64,000 nt of DNA from Actinostola sp. cb2023. Lineage: Eukaryota > Cnidaria > Anthozoa > Actiniaria > Actinostolidae. Below the pieces are notes generated by a model. That model saw nothing but the letters and a program-made list of their open reading frames with translations, made no database searches and was not told the origin of the DNA. Positions 50,201-64,000 of the stretch are shown piece by piece. The DNA lies in NCBI GenBank assembly GCA_033675265.1, contig JAUJYZ010000950.1, positions 38,565-102,564 of the forward strand, read 5' to 3'. How positions within the stretch are numbered: the first letter of the stretch is position 1; each line of letters begins with the position of its first letter. The translations under genes were made by a program, and so were the position numbers.

Positions 50201-53200
50201 CATCACAGGACCATGTACCATCACAGGACCATGTACCATCACAGCACCATGTACCATCACAGCACCATGTACCATCACAGCACATGTACCATCACAGCAC
50301 CATGTACCATCACAGCACCATGTACATCACAGCACCATGTACCACCATGTACCATCACACCATGTACCATCACAGCACCATGTACCATCACAGCACCATG
50401 TACCATCACAGCACCATGTACCATCACAGCACCATGTACCATCACAGCACCATGTACCATCACAGCACCATGTACCATCACAGCACCATGTACCATCACA
50501 GCACCATGTACCATCACAGCACCATGTACCATCACAGCACCATGTACCATCACAGCACCATGTACCATCACAGCACCATGTACCATCACAGCACCATGTA
50601 CCATCACAGCACCATGTACCATCACATGTACCACCATGTACCATCACAGCACCATGTACCATCACAGCACCATGTACCATCACAGCACCATGTACCATCA
50701 CAGCACCATGTACCATCACAGCACCATGTACCATCACAGCACCATGTACCATCACAGCACCATGTACCATCACAGCACCATGTACCATCACAGCACCATG
50801 TACCATCACAGCACCATGTACCATCACAGCACCATGTACCATCACAGCACCATGTACCATCACATGTACCATGTACCACACAGCACCATGTACCATCACA
50901 GCACCATGTACCATCACAGCACCATGTACCATCCAGCACCACCATCACAGCACCATGTACCATCACAGCACCATGTACCATCACAGCACCATGTACCATC
51001 ACAGCACCATGTACCATCACAGCACCATGTACCATCACAGCACCATGTACCATCACAGCACCATGTACCATCACAGCACCATGTACCATCACAGCACCAT
51101 GTACCATCACAGCACCATGTACCATCACAGCACCATGTACCATCACAGCACCATGTACCATCACAGCACCATGTACCATCACAGCACCATGTACCATCAC
51201 AGCACCATGTACCATCACAGCACCATGTACCATCACAGCACCATGTACCACACAATGTACATGTACCATCACAGCACCATGTACCATCACAGCACCATGT
51301 ACCATCCATCACAGTACCATCACAGCACCATGTACCATCACAGCACCATGTACCATCACAGCACCATGTACCATCACAGCACCATGTACCATCACAGCAC
51401 CATGTACCATCACAGCACATGTACCATCACAGCACCATGTACCATCACAGCACCATGTACCATCACAGCACCATGTACCATCACAGCACCATGTACCATC
51501 ACAGCACCATGTACCATCACAGCACCATGTACCATCACAGCACCATGTACCATCACAGCACCATGTACATCACATCACAGTACCATGTACATGTACCATC
51601 ACAGCACCATGTACCATCACAGCACCATGTACCATCACAGCACCATGTACCATCACAGCACCATGTACCATCACAGCACCATGTACCATCACAGCACCAT
51701 GTACCATCACAGCACCATGTACCATCACAGCACCATGTACCATCACAGCACCATGTACCATCACAGCACCATGTACCATCACAGCACCATGTACCATCAT
51801 GTACCATGTACCCACACACCATGTACCATCACAGCACCATGTACCATCACAGCACCATGTACCATCACAGCACCATGTACCATCACAGCACCATGTACCA
51901 TCACAGCACCATGTACCATCACAGCACCATGTACCATCACAGCACCATGTACCATCACAGCACATGTACCATCACAGCACCATACCATCACAGCACCATG
52001 TACCATCACAGCACCATGTACCATCACAGCACCATGTACCATCACAGCACCATGTACCATCACAGCACCATGTACCATCACAGCACCCATGTACCATCAC
52101 ACACCATGTACCATCACATGCACCATGTACCATCACAGCACCATGTACCATCACAGCACCATGTACCATCACAGCACCATGTACCATCACAGCACCATGT
52201 ACCATCACAGCACCATGTACCATCACAGCACCATGTACCATCACAGCACCATGTACCATGTACCATCACAGCACCATGTACCATCACAGCACCATGTACC
52301 ATCACAGCACCATGTACCATCACAGCACCATGTACCATCACAGCACCATGTACCATCACAGCACCATGTACCATCACAGGCACCATGTACCATCACAGCA
52401 CCATGTACCATCACAGCACCATGTACCATCACAGCACCATGTACCATCACAGCACCATGTACCATCACAGCACCATGTACCATCACAGCACCATGTACCA
52501 TCACAGCACCATGTACCATCACAGCACCATGTACCATCACAGCACCATGTACCATCACAGCACCATGTACCATCACAGCACCATGTACCATCACAGCACC
52601 ATGTACCATCACAGCACCATGTACCATCACAGCACCATGTACCATCACAGCACCATGTACCATCACAGCACCATGTACCATCACAGCACCATGTACCATC
52701 ACAGCACCATGTACCATCACAGCACCATGTACCATCACAGCACCATGTACCATCACAGCACCATGTACCATCACAGCACCATGTACCATCACAGCACCAT
52801 GTACCATCACAGCACCATGTACCATCACAGCACCATGTACCATCACATGCACCCATGTACCATGTACCACAGCACCATGTACCATCACAGCACCATGTAC
52901 CATCACAGCACCATGTACCATCACAGCACCATGTACCATCACAGCACCATGTACCATCACAGCACCATGTACCATCACAGCACCATGTACCATCACAGCA
53001 CCATGTACCATCACAGCACCATGTACCATCACAGCACCATGTACCATCACAGCACCATGTACCATCACAGCACCATGTACCATCACAGCACCATGTACCA
53101 TCACAGCACCATGTACCATCACAGCACCATGTACCATCACAGCACCATGTACCATCACATCACACCATGTACCATCACAGCACCATGTACCATCACAGCA

Positions 53201-56200
53201 CCATGTACCATCACAGCACCATGTACCATCACAGCACCATGTACCATCACAGCACCATGTACCATCACAGCACCATGTACCATCACAGCACCATGTACCA
53301 TCACAGCACCATGTACCATCACAGCACCATGTACCATCACCATGCACCATGTACCATCACAGCACCATGTACCATCACAGCACCATGTACCATCACAGCA
53401 CCATGTACCATCACAGCACCATGTACCATCACAGCACCATGTACCATCACAGCACCATGTACCATCACAGCACCATGTACCATCACAGCACCATGTACCA
53501 CCATCACAGCACCCAGCACCATGTACCATCACAGCACCATGTACCATCACAGCACCATGTACCATCACAGCACCATGTACCATCACAGCACCATGTACCA
53601 TCACAGCACCATGTACCATCACAGCACCATGTACCATCACAGCACCATGTACCATCACAGCACCATGTACCATCACAGCACCATGTACCATCACAGCACC
53701 ATGTACCATCACAGCACCATGTACCATCACAGCACCATGTACCATCACAGCACCATGTACCATCACAGCACCATGTACCATCACAGCACCATGTACCATC
53801 ACAGCACCATGTACCATCACAGCACCATGTACCATCACAGCACCATGTACCATCACAGCACCATGTACCATCACAGCACCATGTACCATCACAGCACCAT
53901 GTACCATCACAGCACCATGTACCATCACAGCACCCATGTACCATCACAGCACCATGTACCATCACAGCACCATGTACCATCACAGCACCATGTACCATCA
54001 CAGCACCATGTACCATCACAGCACCATGTACCATCACAGCACCATGTACCATCCATCACACCATCACACCATGTACCATCACAGCACCATGTACCATGTA
54101 CCATCACAGCACCATGTACCATCACAGCACCACCATGTACCAGCACCACATCACACCATGTACCATCACAGCACCATGTACCATCACACAGCACCATGTA
54201 CCATCACAGCACCATGTACCATCACAGCACCATGTACCATCACAGCACCATGTACCATCACAGCACCATGTACCATCACAGCACCATGTACCATCACAGC
54301 ACCATGTACCATCACAGCACCATGTACCATCACAGCACCATGTACCATCACAGCACCATGTACCATCACAGCACCATGTACCATCACAGCACCATGTACC
54401 ATCACAGCACCATGTACCATCACAGCACCATGTACCATCACAGCACCATGTACCATCACAGCACCATGTACCATCACAGCACCATGTACCATCACATGTA
54501 CCATCCATGTACCATCACAGCACCATGTACCATCACAGCACCATGTACCATCACAGCACCATGTACCATCACAGCACCATGTACCATCACAGCACCATGT
54601 ACCATCACAGCACCATGTACCATCACAGCACCATGTACCATCACAGCACCATGTACCATCACAGCACCATGTACCATCACAGCACCATGTACCATCACAG
54701 CACCATGTACCATCACAGCACCATGTACCATCACAGCACCATGTACCATCACAGCACCATGTACCATCACAGCACCATGTACCATCACACCACCATGTAC
54801 CATCACAGCACCATGTACCATCACAGCACCATGTACCATCACAGCACCATGTACCATCACAGCACCATGTACCATCACAGCACCATGTACCATCACAGCA
54901 CCATGTACCATCACAGCACCATGTACCATCACAGCACCATGTACCATCACAGCACCATGTACCATCACAGCACCATGTACCATCACAGCACCATGTACCA
55001 TCACAGCACCATGTACCATCACAGCACCATGTACCATCACAGCACCATGTACCATCACAGCACCATGTACCATCACAGCACCATGTACCATCACAGCACC
55101 ATGTACCATCACAGCACCATGTACCATCACAGCACCATGTACCATCACAGCACCATGTACCATCACAGCACCATGTACCATCACAGCACCATGTACATCA
55201 TCACATGTACCATCACAGCACCATGTACCATCACAGCACCATGTACCATCACAGCACCATGTACCATCACAGCACCATGTACCATCACCATCACACCATG
55301 TACCATCACAGCACCATGTACCATCACAGCACCATGTACCATCACAGCACCATGTACCATCACAGCACCATGTACCATCACAGCACCATGTACCATCACA
55401 GCACCATGTACCATCACAGCACCATGTACCATCACAGCACCATGTACCATCACAGCACCATGTACCATCACAGCACCATGTACCATCACAGCACCATGTA
55501 CCATCACAGCACCATGTACCATCACAGCACCATGTACCATCACAGCACCATGTACCATCACAGCACCATGTACCATGTACCATCACAGCACAGCACATGT
55601 ACCATCACAGCACCATGTACCATCACAGCACCATGTACCATCACAGCACCATGTACCATCACAGCACCATGTACCATCACAGCACCATGTACCATCACAG
55701 CACCATGTACCATCACAGCACCATGTACCATCACAGCACCATGTACCATCACAGCACCATGTACCATCACAGCACCATGTACCATCACAGCACCATGTAC
55801 CATCACAGCACCATGTACCATCACAGCACCATGTACCATCACAGCACCATGTACCATCACAGCACCATGTACCATCACAGCACCATGTACCACAGCACCA
55901 TGTACCATCACAGCACCATGTACCATCACAGCACCATGTACCATCACAGCACCATGTACCATCACAGCACCATGTACCATCACAGCACCATGTACCATCA
56001 CAGCACAGTACCATAGCACCATGTACCATGTACCATCACAGCACCATGTACCATCACAGCACCATGTACCATCACAGCACCATGTACCATCACAGCACCA
56101 TGTACCATCACAGCACCATGTACCATCACAGCACCATGTACCATCACAGCACCATGTACCATCACAGCACCATGTACCATCACAGCACCATGTACCATCA

Positions 56201-59200
56201 CAGCACCATGTACCATCACAGCACCATGTACCATCACAGCACCATGTACCATCACACAGCACCATGTACCATCACAGCACCATGTACCATCACAGCACCC
56301 ATCACACAGCACCATGTACCATCACAGCACCATGTACCATCACAGCACCATGTACCATCACAGCACCATGTACCATCACAGCACCATGTACCATCACAGC
56401 ACCATGTACCATCACAGCACCATGTACCATCACAGCACCATGTACCATCACAGCACCATGTACCATCACAGCACCATGTACCATCACAGCACCATGTACC
56501 ATCACAGCACCATGTACCATCACAGCACCATGTACCATCACAGCACCATGTACCATCACAGCACCATGTACCATCACAGCACCATGTACCATCACAGCAC
56601 CATGTACCATCACAGCACCATGTACCATCACAGCACCATGTACCATCACAGCACCATGTACCATCACACCATCACATCACACCATGTACCATCACAGCAC
56701 CATGTACCATCACAGCACCATGTACCATCACAGCACCATGTACCATCACAGCACCATGTACCATCACAGCACCATGTACCATCACAGCACCATGTACCAT
56801 CACAGCACCATGTACCATCACAGCACCATGTACCATCACAGCACCATGTACCATCACACAGCACCATGTACCATCACAGCACCATGTACCATCACAGCAC
56901 CATGTACCATCACAGCACCATGTACCATCACAGCACCATGTACCATCACAGCACCATGTACCATCACAGCACCATGTACCATCACAGCACCATGTACCAT
57001 CACAGCACCATGTACCATCACAGCACCATGTACCATCACAGCACCATGTACCATCACAGCACCATGTACCATCACAGCACCATGTACCATCACAGCACCA
57101 TGTACCATCACAGCACCATGTACCATCACAGCACCATGTACCATCACAGCACCATGTACCATCACAGCACCATGTACCATCACAGCACCATGTACCATCA
57201 CAGCACCATGTACCATCACACCATGTACCATGTACCATCACAGCACCATGTACCATCACAGCACCATGTACCATCACAGCACCATGTACCATCACAGCAC
57301 CATGTACCATCACAGCACCATGTACCATCACAGCACCATGTACCATCACAGCACCATGTACCATCACAGCACCATGTACCATCACAGCACCATGTACCAT
57401 CACAGCACCATGTACCATCACAGCACCATGTACCATGTACCATGTCACACAGCACCATGTACCATCACAGCACCATGTACCATCACAGCACCATGTACCA
57501 TCACAGCACCATGTACCATCACACAGCACCATGTACCATACCACACAGCACCATGTACCATCACAGCACCATGTACCATCACAGCACCATGTACCATCAC
57601 AGCACCATGTACCATCACAGCACCATGTACCATCACAGCACCATCACACACCATGTACCATCACAGTACCATGTACCATCACAGCACCATGTACCATCAC
57701 AGCACCATGTACCATCACAGCACCATGTACCATCACAGCACCATGTACCATCACAGCACCATGTACCATCACAGCACCATGTACCATCACAGCACCATGT
57801 ACCATCACAGCACCATGTACCATCACAGCACCATGTACCATCACAGCACCATGTACCATCACAGCACCATGTACCATCACAGCACCATGTACCATCACAG
57901 CACCATGTACCATCACAGCACCATGTACCATCACAGCACCATGTACCATCACACACCATGTACCATCACCACCATGTACCATCACAGCACCATGTACCAT
58001 CACAGCACCATGTACCATCACAGCACCATGTACCATCACAGCACCATGTACCATCACAGCACCATGTACCATCACAGCACCATGTACCATCACAGCACCA
58101 TGTACCATCACAGCACCATGTACCATCACACCATCACCAGCACAGCACCATGTACCATCACAGCACCATGTACCATCACAGCACCATGTACCATCACAGC
58201 ACCATGTACCATCACAGCACCATGTACCATCACAGCACCATGTACCATCACAGCACCATGTACCATCACAGCACCATGTACCATCACAGCACCATGTACC
58301 ATCACAGCACCATGTACCATCACAGCACCATGTACCATCACAGCACCATGTACCATCACAGCACCATGTACCATCACAGCACCATGTACCATCACAGCAC
58401 CATGTACCATCACAGCACCATGTACCATCACAGCACCATGTACCATCACAGCACCATGTACCATCACAGCACCATGTACCATCACAGCACCATGTACCAT
58501 CACACCATGTACCACCATGTACCATCACAGCACCATGTACCATCACAGCACCATGTACCATCACAGCACCACCATGTACCATCACAGCACCATGTACCAT
58601 CACAGCACCATGTACCATCACAGCACCATGTACCATCACAGCACCATGTACCATCACAGCACCATGCACCACCATCACAGCACCATGTACCATCACAGCA
58701 CCATGTACCATCACAGCACCATGTACCATCACAGCACCATGTACCATCACAGCACCATGTACCATCACAGCACCATGTACCATCACACACCATGTACCAT
58801 CACAGCACCATGTACCATCACACAGCACCATGTACCATCACAGCACCATGTACCATCACAGCACCATGTACCATCACAGCACCATGTACCATCACAGCAC
58901 CATGTACCATCACAGCACCATGTACCATCACAGCACCATGTACCATCACAGCACCATGTACCATCACAGCACCATGTACCATCACAGCACCATGTACCAT
59001 CACAGCACCATGTACCATCACAGCACCATGTACCATCACAGCACCATGTACCATCACAGCACCATGTACCATCACAGCACCATGTACCATCACAGCACCA
59101 TGTACCATCACAGCACCATGTACCATCACAGCACCATGTACCATCACAGCACCATGTACCATCACAGCACCATGTACCACCATGTACCATCACAGCACCA

Positions 59201-62200
59201 TGTACCATCACAGCACCATGTACCATCACACCATGTACCATGTACCATCACATCACAGCACATGTACCATCACAGCACCATGTACCATCACAGCACCATG
59301 TACCATCACACAGCACCATGTACCATCACAGCACCATGTACCATCACAGCACCATGTACCATCACAGCACCATGTACCATCACAGCACCATGTACCATCA
59401 CAGCACCATGTACCATCACAGCACCATGTACCATCACAGCACCATGTACCATCACAGCACCATGTACCATCACAGCACCATGTACCATCACAGCACCATG
59501 TACCATCACAGCACCATGTACCATCACAGCACCATGTACCATCACAGCACCATGTACCATCACAGCACCATGTACCATCACAGCACCATGTACCATCACA
59601 GCACCATGTACCATCACAGCACCATGTACCATCACAGCACCATGTACCATCACAGCACCATGTACCATACCACAGCACCATGTACCATCACAGCACCATG
59701 TACCATCACAGCACCATGTACCATCACATCACACCATGTACCATCACAGCACCATGTACCATCACAGCACCATGTACCATCACAGCACCATGTACCATCA
59801 CAGCACCATGTACCATCACAGCACCATGTACCATCACAGCACCATGTACCATCACAGCACCATGTACCATCACAGCACCATGTACCATCACAGCACCATG
59901 TACCATCACAGCACCATGTACCATCACAGCACCATGTACCATCACAGCACCATGTACCATCACAGCACCATGTACCATCACAGCACCATGTACCATCACA
60001 GCACCATGTACCATCACAGCACCATGTACCATCACAGCACCATGTACCATCACAGCACCATGTACCATCACAGCACCATGTACCATCACAGCACCATGTA
60101 CCATCACAGCACCATGTACCATCACAGCACCATGTACCATCACAGCACCATGTACCATCACAGCACCATGTACCATCACAGCACCATGTACCATCACAGC
60201 ACCATGTACCATCACAGCACCATGTACCATCACAGCACCATGTACCATCACAGCATGTACCATGTACCATCACAGCACCATGTACCATCACAGCACCATG
60301 TACCATCACAGCACCATGTACCATCACAGCACCATGTACCATCACAGCACCATGTACCATCACAGCACCATGTACCATCACAGCACCATGTACCATCACA
60401 CAGGACCATGTACCATCACAGCACCATGTACCATCACAGCACCATGTACCATCACAGCACCATGTACCATCACAGCACCATGTACCATCACAGTACCATG
60501 TACCATGTCACAGCACCATGTACCATCACAGCACCATGTACCATCACAGCACCATGTACCATCACAGCACCATGTACCATCACAGCACCATGTACCATCA
60601 CAGCACCATGTACCATCACAGCACCATGTACCATCACAGCACCATGTACCATCACAGCACCATGTACCATCACATCACAGCACCATGTACCATCACAGCA
60701 CCATGTACCATCACAGCACCATGTACCATCACAGCACCATGTACCATCACAGCACCATGTACCATCACAGCACCATGTACCATCACAGCACCATGTACCA
60801 TCACAGCACCATGTACCATCACAGCACCATGTACCATCACAGCACCATGTACCATCACAGCACCATGTACCATCACAGCACCATGTACCATCACAGCACC
60901 ATGTACCATCACAGCACCATGTACCATCACAGCACCATGTACCATCACAGCACCATGTACCATCACAGCACCATGTACCATCACAGCACCATGTACCATC
61001 ACAGCACCATGTACCATCACAGCACCATGTACCATCACAGCACCATGTACCATCACAGCACCATGTACCATCACAGCACCATGTACCATCACAGCACCAT
61101 GTACCATCACATGTACCATCACACACATGTACCACAGCACCATGTACCATCACAGCACCATGTACCATCACAGCACCATGTACCATCACAGCACCATGTA
61201 CCATCACAGCACCATGTACCATCACAGCACCATGTACCATCACAGCACCATGTACCATCACAGCACCATGTACCATCACAGCACCATGTACCATCACAGC
61301 ACCATGTACCATCACAGCACCATGTACCATCACAGCACCATGTACCATCACAGCACCATGTACCATCACAGCACCATGTACCACCATCACAGTACCACCA
61401 TGTACCATCACAGCACCATGTACCATCACAGCACCATGTACCATCACAGCACCATGTACCATCACAGCACCATGTACCATCACAGCACCATGTACCATCA
61501 CAGCACCATGTACCATCACAGCACCATGTACCATCACAGCACCATGTACCATCACAGCACCATGTACCATCACAGCACCATGTACCATCACAGCACCATG
61601 TACCATCACAGCACCATGTACCATCACAGCACCATGTACCATCACAGCACCATGTACCATCACAGCACCATGTACCATCATGTACCATGTACATCACAGC
61701 ACATGTACCATGTACCATCACAGCACCATGTACCATCACAGCACCATGTACCATCACAGCACCATGTACCATCACAGCACCATGTACCATCACAGCACCA
61801 TGTACCATCACAGCACCATGTACCATCACAGCACCATGTACCATCACAGCACCATGTACCATCACAGCACCATGTACCATCACATCACATGTACCATCAC
61901 AGCACCATGTACCATCACAGCACCATGTACCATCACAGCACCATGTACCATCACAGCACCATGTACCATCACAGCACCATGTACCATCACAGCACCATGT
62001 ACCATCACAGCACCATGTACCATCACAGCACCATGTACCATCACAGCACCATGTACCATCACAGCACCATGTACCATCACAGCACCATGTACCATCACAG
62101 CACCATGTACCATCACAGCACCATGTACCATCACAGCACCATGTACCATCACAGCACCATGTACCATCACAGCACCATGTACCATCACAGCACCATGTAC

Positions 62201-64000
62201 CATCACAGCATGTACCATCACAGCACCATGTACCATCACAGCACCATGTACCATCACAGCACCATGTACCATCACAGCACCATGTACCATCACAGCACCA
62301 TGTACCATCACAGCACCATGTACCATCACAGCACCATGTACCATCACAGCACCATGTACCATCACAGCACCATGTACCATCACAGCACCATGTACCATCA
62401 CAGTACCATGTACCATCACAGCACCATGTACCATCACAGCACCATGTACCATCACAGCACCATGTACCATCACAGCACCATGTACCATCACAGTACCATG
62501 TACCATCACAGCACCATGTACCATCACAGCACCATGTACCATCACAGCACCATGTACCATCACAGCACCATGTACCATCACAGCACCATGTACCATCACA
62601 GCACATGTACCATCACACCATGTACCATCACAGCACCATGTACCATCACAGCACCATGTACCATCACAGCACCATGTACCATCACAGCACCATGTACCAT
62701 CACATCACAGCACCATGTACCATCACAGCACCATGTACCATCACAGCACCATGTACCATCACAGCACCATGTACCATCACAGCACCATGTACCATCACAG
62801 CACCATGTACCATCACAGCACCATGTACCATCACAGCACCATGTACCATCACAGCACCATGTACCATCACAGCACCATGTACCATCACAGCACCATGTAC
62901 CATCACATGTACACCATGTACCATCACAGCACCATGTACCATCACAGCACCATGTACCATCACAGCACCATGTACCATCACAGCACCATGTACCATCACA
63001 GCACCATGTACCATCACAGCACCATGTACCATCACAGCACCATGTACCATCACAGCACCATGTACCATCACAGCACCATGTACCATCACAGCACCATGTA
63101 CCATCACAGCACCATGTACCATCACAGCACCATGTACCATCACAGCACCATGTACCATCACAGCACCATGTACCATCACAGCACCATGTACCATCACAGC
63201 ACCATGTACCATCACAGCACCATGTACCATCACAGCACCATGTACCATCACAGCACCATGTACCATCACAGCACCATGTACCATCACAGCACCATGTACC
63301 ATCACAGCACCATGTACCATCACAGCACCATGTACCATCACAGCATCACCACCATGTACCATCACAGGACCATGTACCATCACAGCACCATGTACCATCA
63401 CAGCACCATGTACCATCACAGCACCATGTACCATCACAGCACCATGTACCATCACAGCACCATGTACCATCACACCATCACAGCACCATGTACCACACCA
63501 TACCATCACAGCACCATGTACCATCACAGCACCATGTACCATCACAGCACCATGTACCATCACAGCACCATGTACCATCACAGCACCATGTACCATCACA
63601 GCACCATGTACCATCACAGCACCATGTACCATCACAGCACCATGTACCATCACAGCACCATGTACCATCACAGCACCATGTACCATCACAGTACCATGTA
63701 CCATCACAGCACCATGTACCATCACAGCACCATGTACCATCACAGCACCATGTACCATCACAGCACCATGTACCATCACAGCACCATGTACCATCACAGC
63801 ACCATGTACCATCACAGCACCATGTACCATCACAGCACCATGTACCATCACAGCACCATGTACCCACCATCACAGCACCATGTACCATCACAGCACCATG
63901 TACCATCACAGCACCATGTACCATCACAGCACCATGTACCATCACAGCACCATGTACCATCACAGCACCATGTACCATCACAGGACCATGTACCATCACA
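50198..64000. repeat. 18-bp satellite array, at least 13.8 kb, open at the right edge
   Basis: The unit CATGTACCATCACAGCAC is repeated roughly 750 times or more. Most units are identical. Irregular junctions about every 200-400 bp show partial units, such as ACCATCACACCATG or GTACCATGTACC. Rare point variants are CACAGGACC (first two units, and near 60403, 63365 and 63981) and CACAGTACC (for example 57665, 62402, 62492, 63690). No plus-strand frame contains a stop (HVPSQH, MYHHST, CTITAP), and two of three minus frames are also open. The 1,965-codon frame and dozens of others are therefore by-products. Confidence 0.98.

Overview
The window is eukaryotic, animal nuclear DNA. Genes are split by GT-AG introns, and replication-type histone genes end in the histone 3' stem-loop. 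A metazoan ciliary gene (DNAAF6/PIH1D3) is present. Repeats include Penelope-like, Ngaro/DIRS-like and PIF/Harbinger elements, tRNA-derived SINEs and many fold-back MITEs. The mix suggests a cnidarian, most likely an anthozoan such as a stony coral. That placement is inference from repeat style and protein character; no database search was possible.

Layout. 1-690: 3' end of a Penelope-like element. 695-1670: microsatellite-tailed retroposon remnant and two MITEs. 2452-3020: frameshifted von Willebrand A exon (-). 3.4-5.8 kb: tandem duplication, a G-rich MITE and simple repeats. 5845-8656: internally deleted Ngaro/PAT-type retrotransposon that keeps its split direct repeats, an intact tyrosine recombinase and an RNase H remnant. 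9095-9448: first exon of a secreted PAN-like protein (-). 11-17.8 kb: repeats, a U6 snRNA fragment, a SINE, a LINE zinc-finger scrap and a mariner-type MITE. 17.9-20.2 kb: about 24 tandem 84-bp copies of a start/signal-peptide exon, leading into a small cationic Cys-rich secreted peptide gene. 20.2-24.3 kb: dense MITE field. 24.5-25.3 kb: small two-EF-hand protein gene.

25.65-35.8 kb is a tandem duplication (order A-B-C-A'-B'-C'-A'') with a 7.9-kb PIF/Harbinger transposon (26850-34765, CTG target duplication) inserted in B'. The transposon carries convergent Myb/SANT-like (+) and DDE transposase (-) genes. The transposase is broken by an 865-bp insertion. 36.9-42.4 kb is a decaying histone cluster: an inverted H4 pseudogene, a 2.3-kb 65-bp satellite, H2A (-) and a frameshifted H2B (+). 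42.6-44.3 kb holds three palindromic elements.

44353 to the right edge is DNAAF6 (+). Exons 1-4 are clean. The introns hold several tandem-repeat classes, including a perfect 2,523-bp (ATC)n tract. Exon 5 runs directly into an 18-bp satellite that fills the last 13.8 kb (50198-64000) and does not end in the window. Most very long ORFs here are products of stop-free simple repeats and are not genes.
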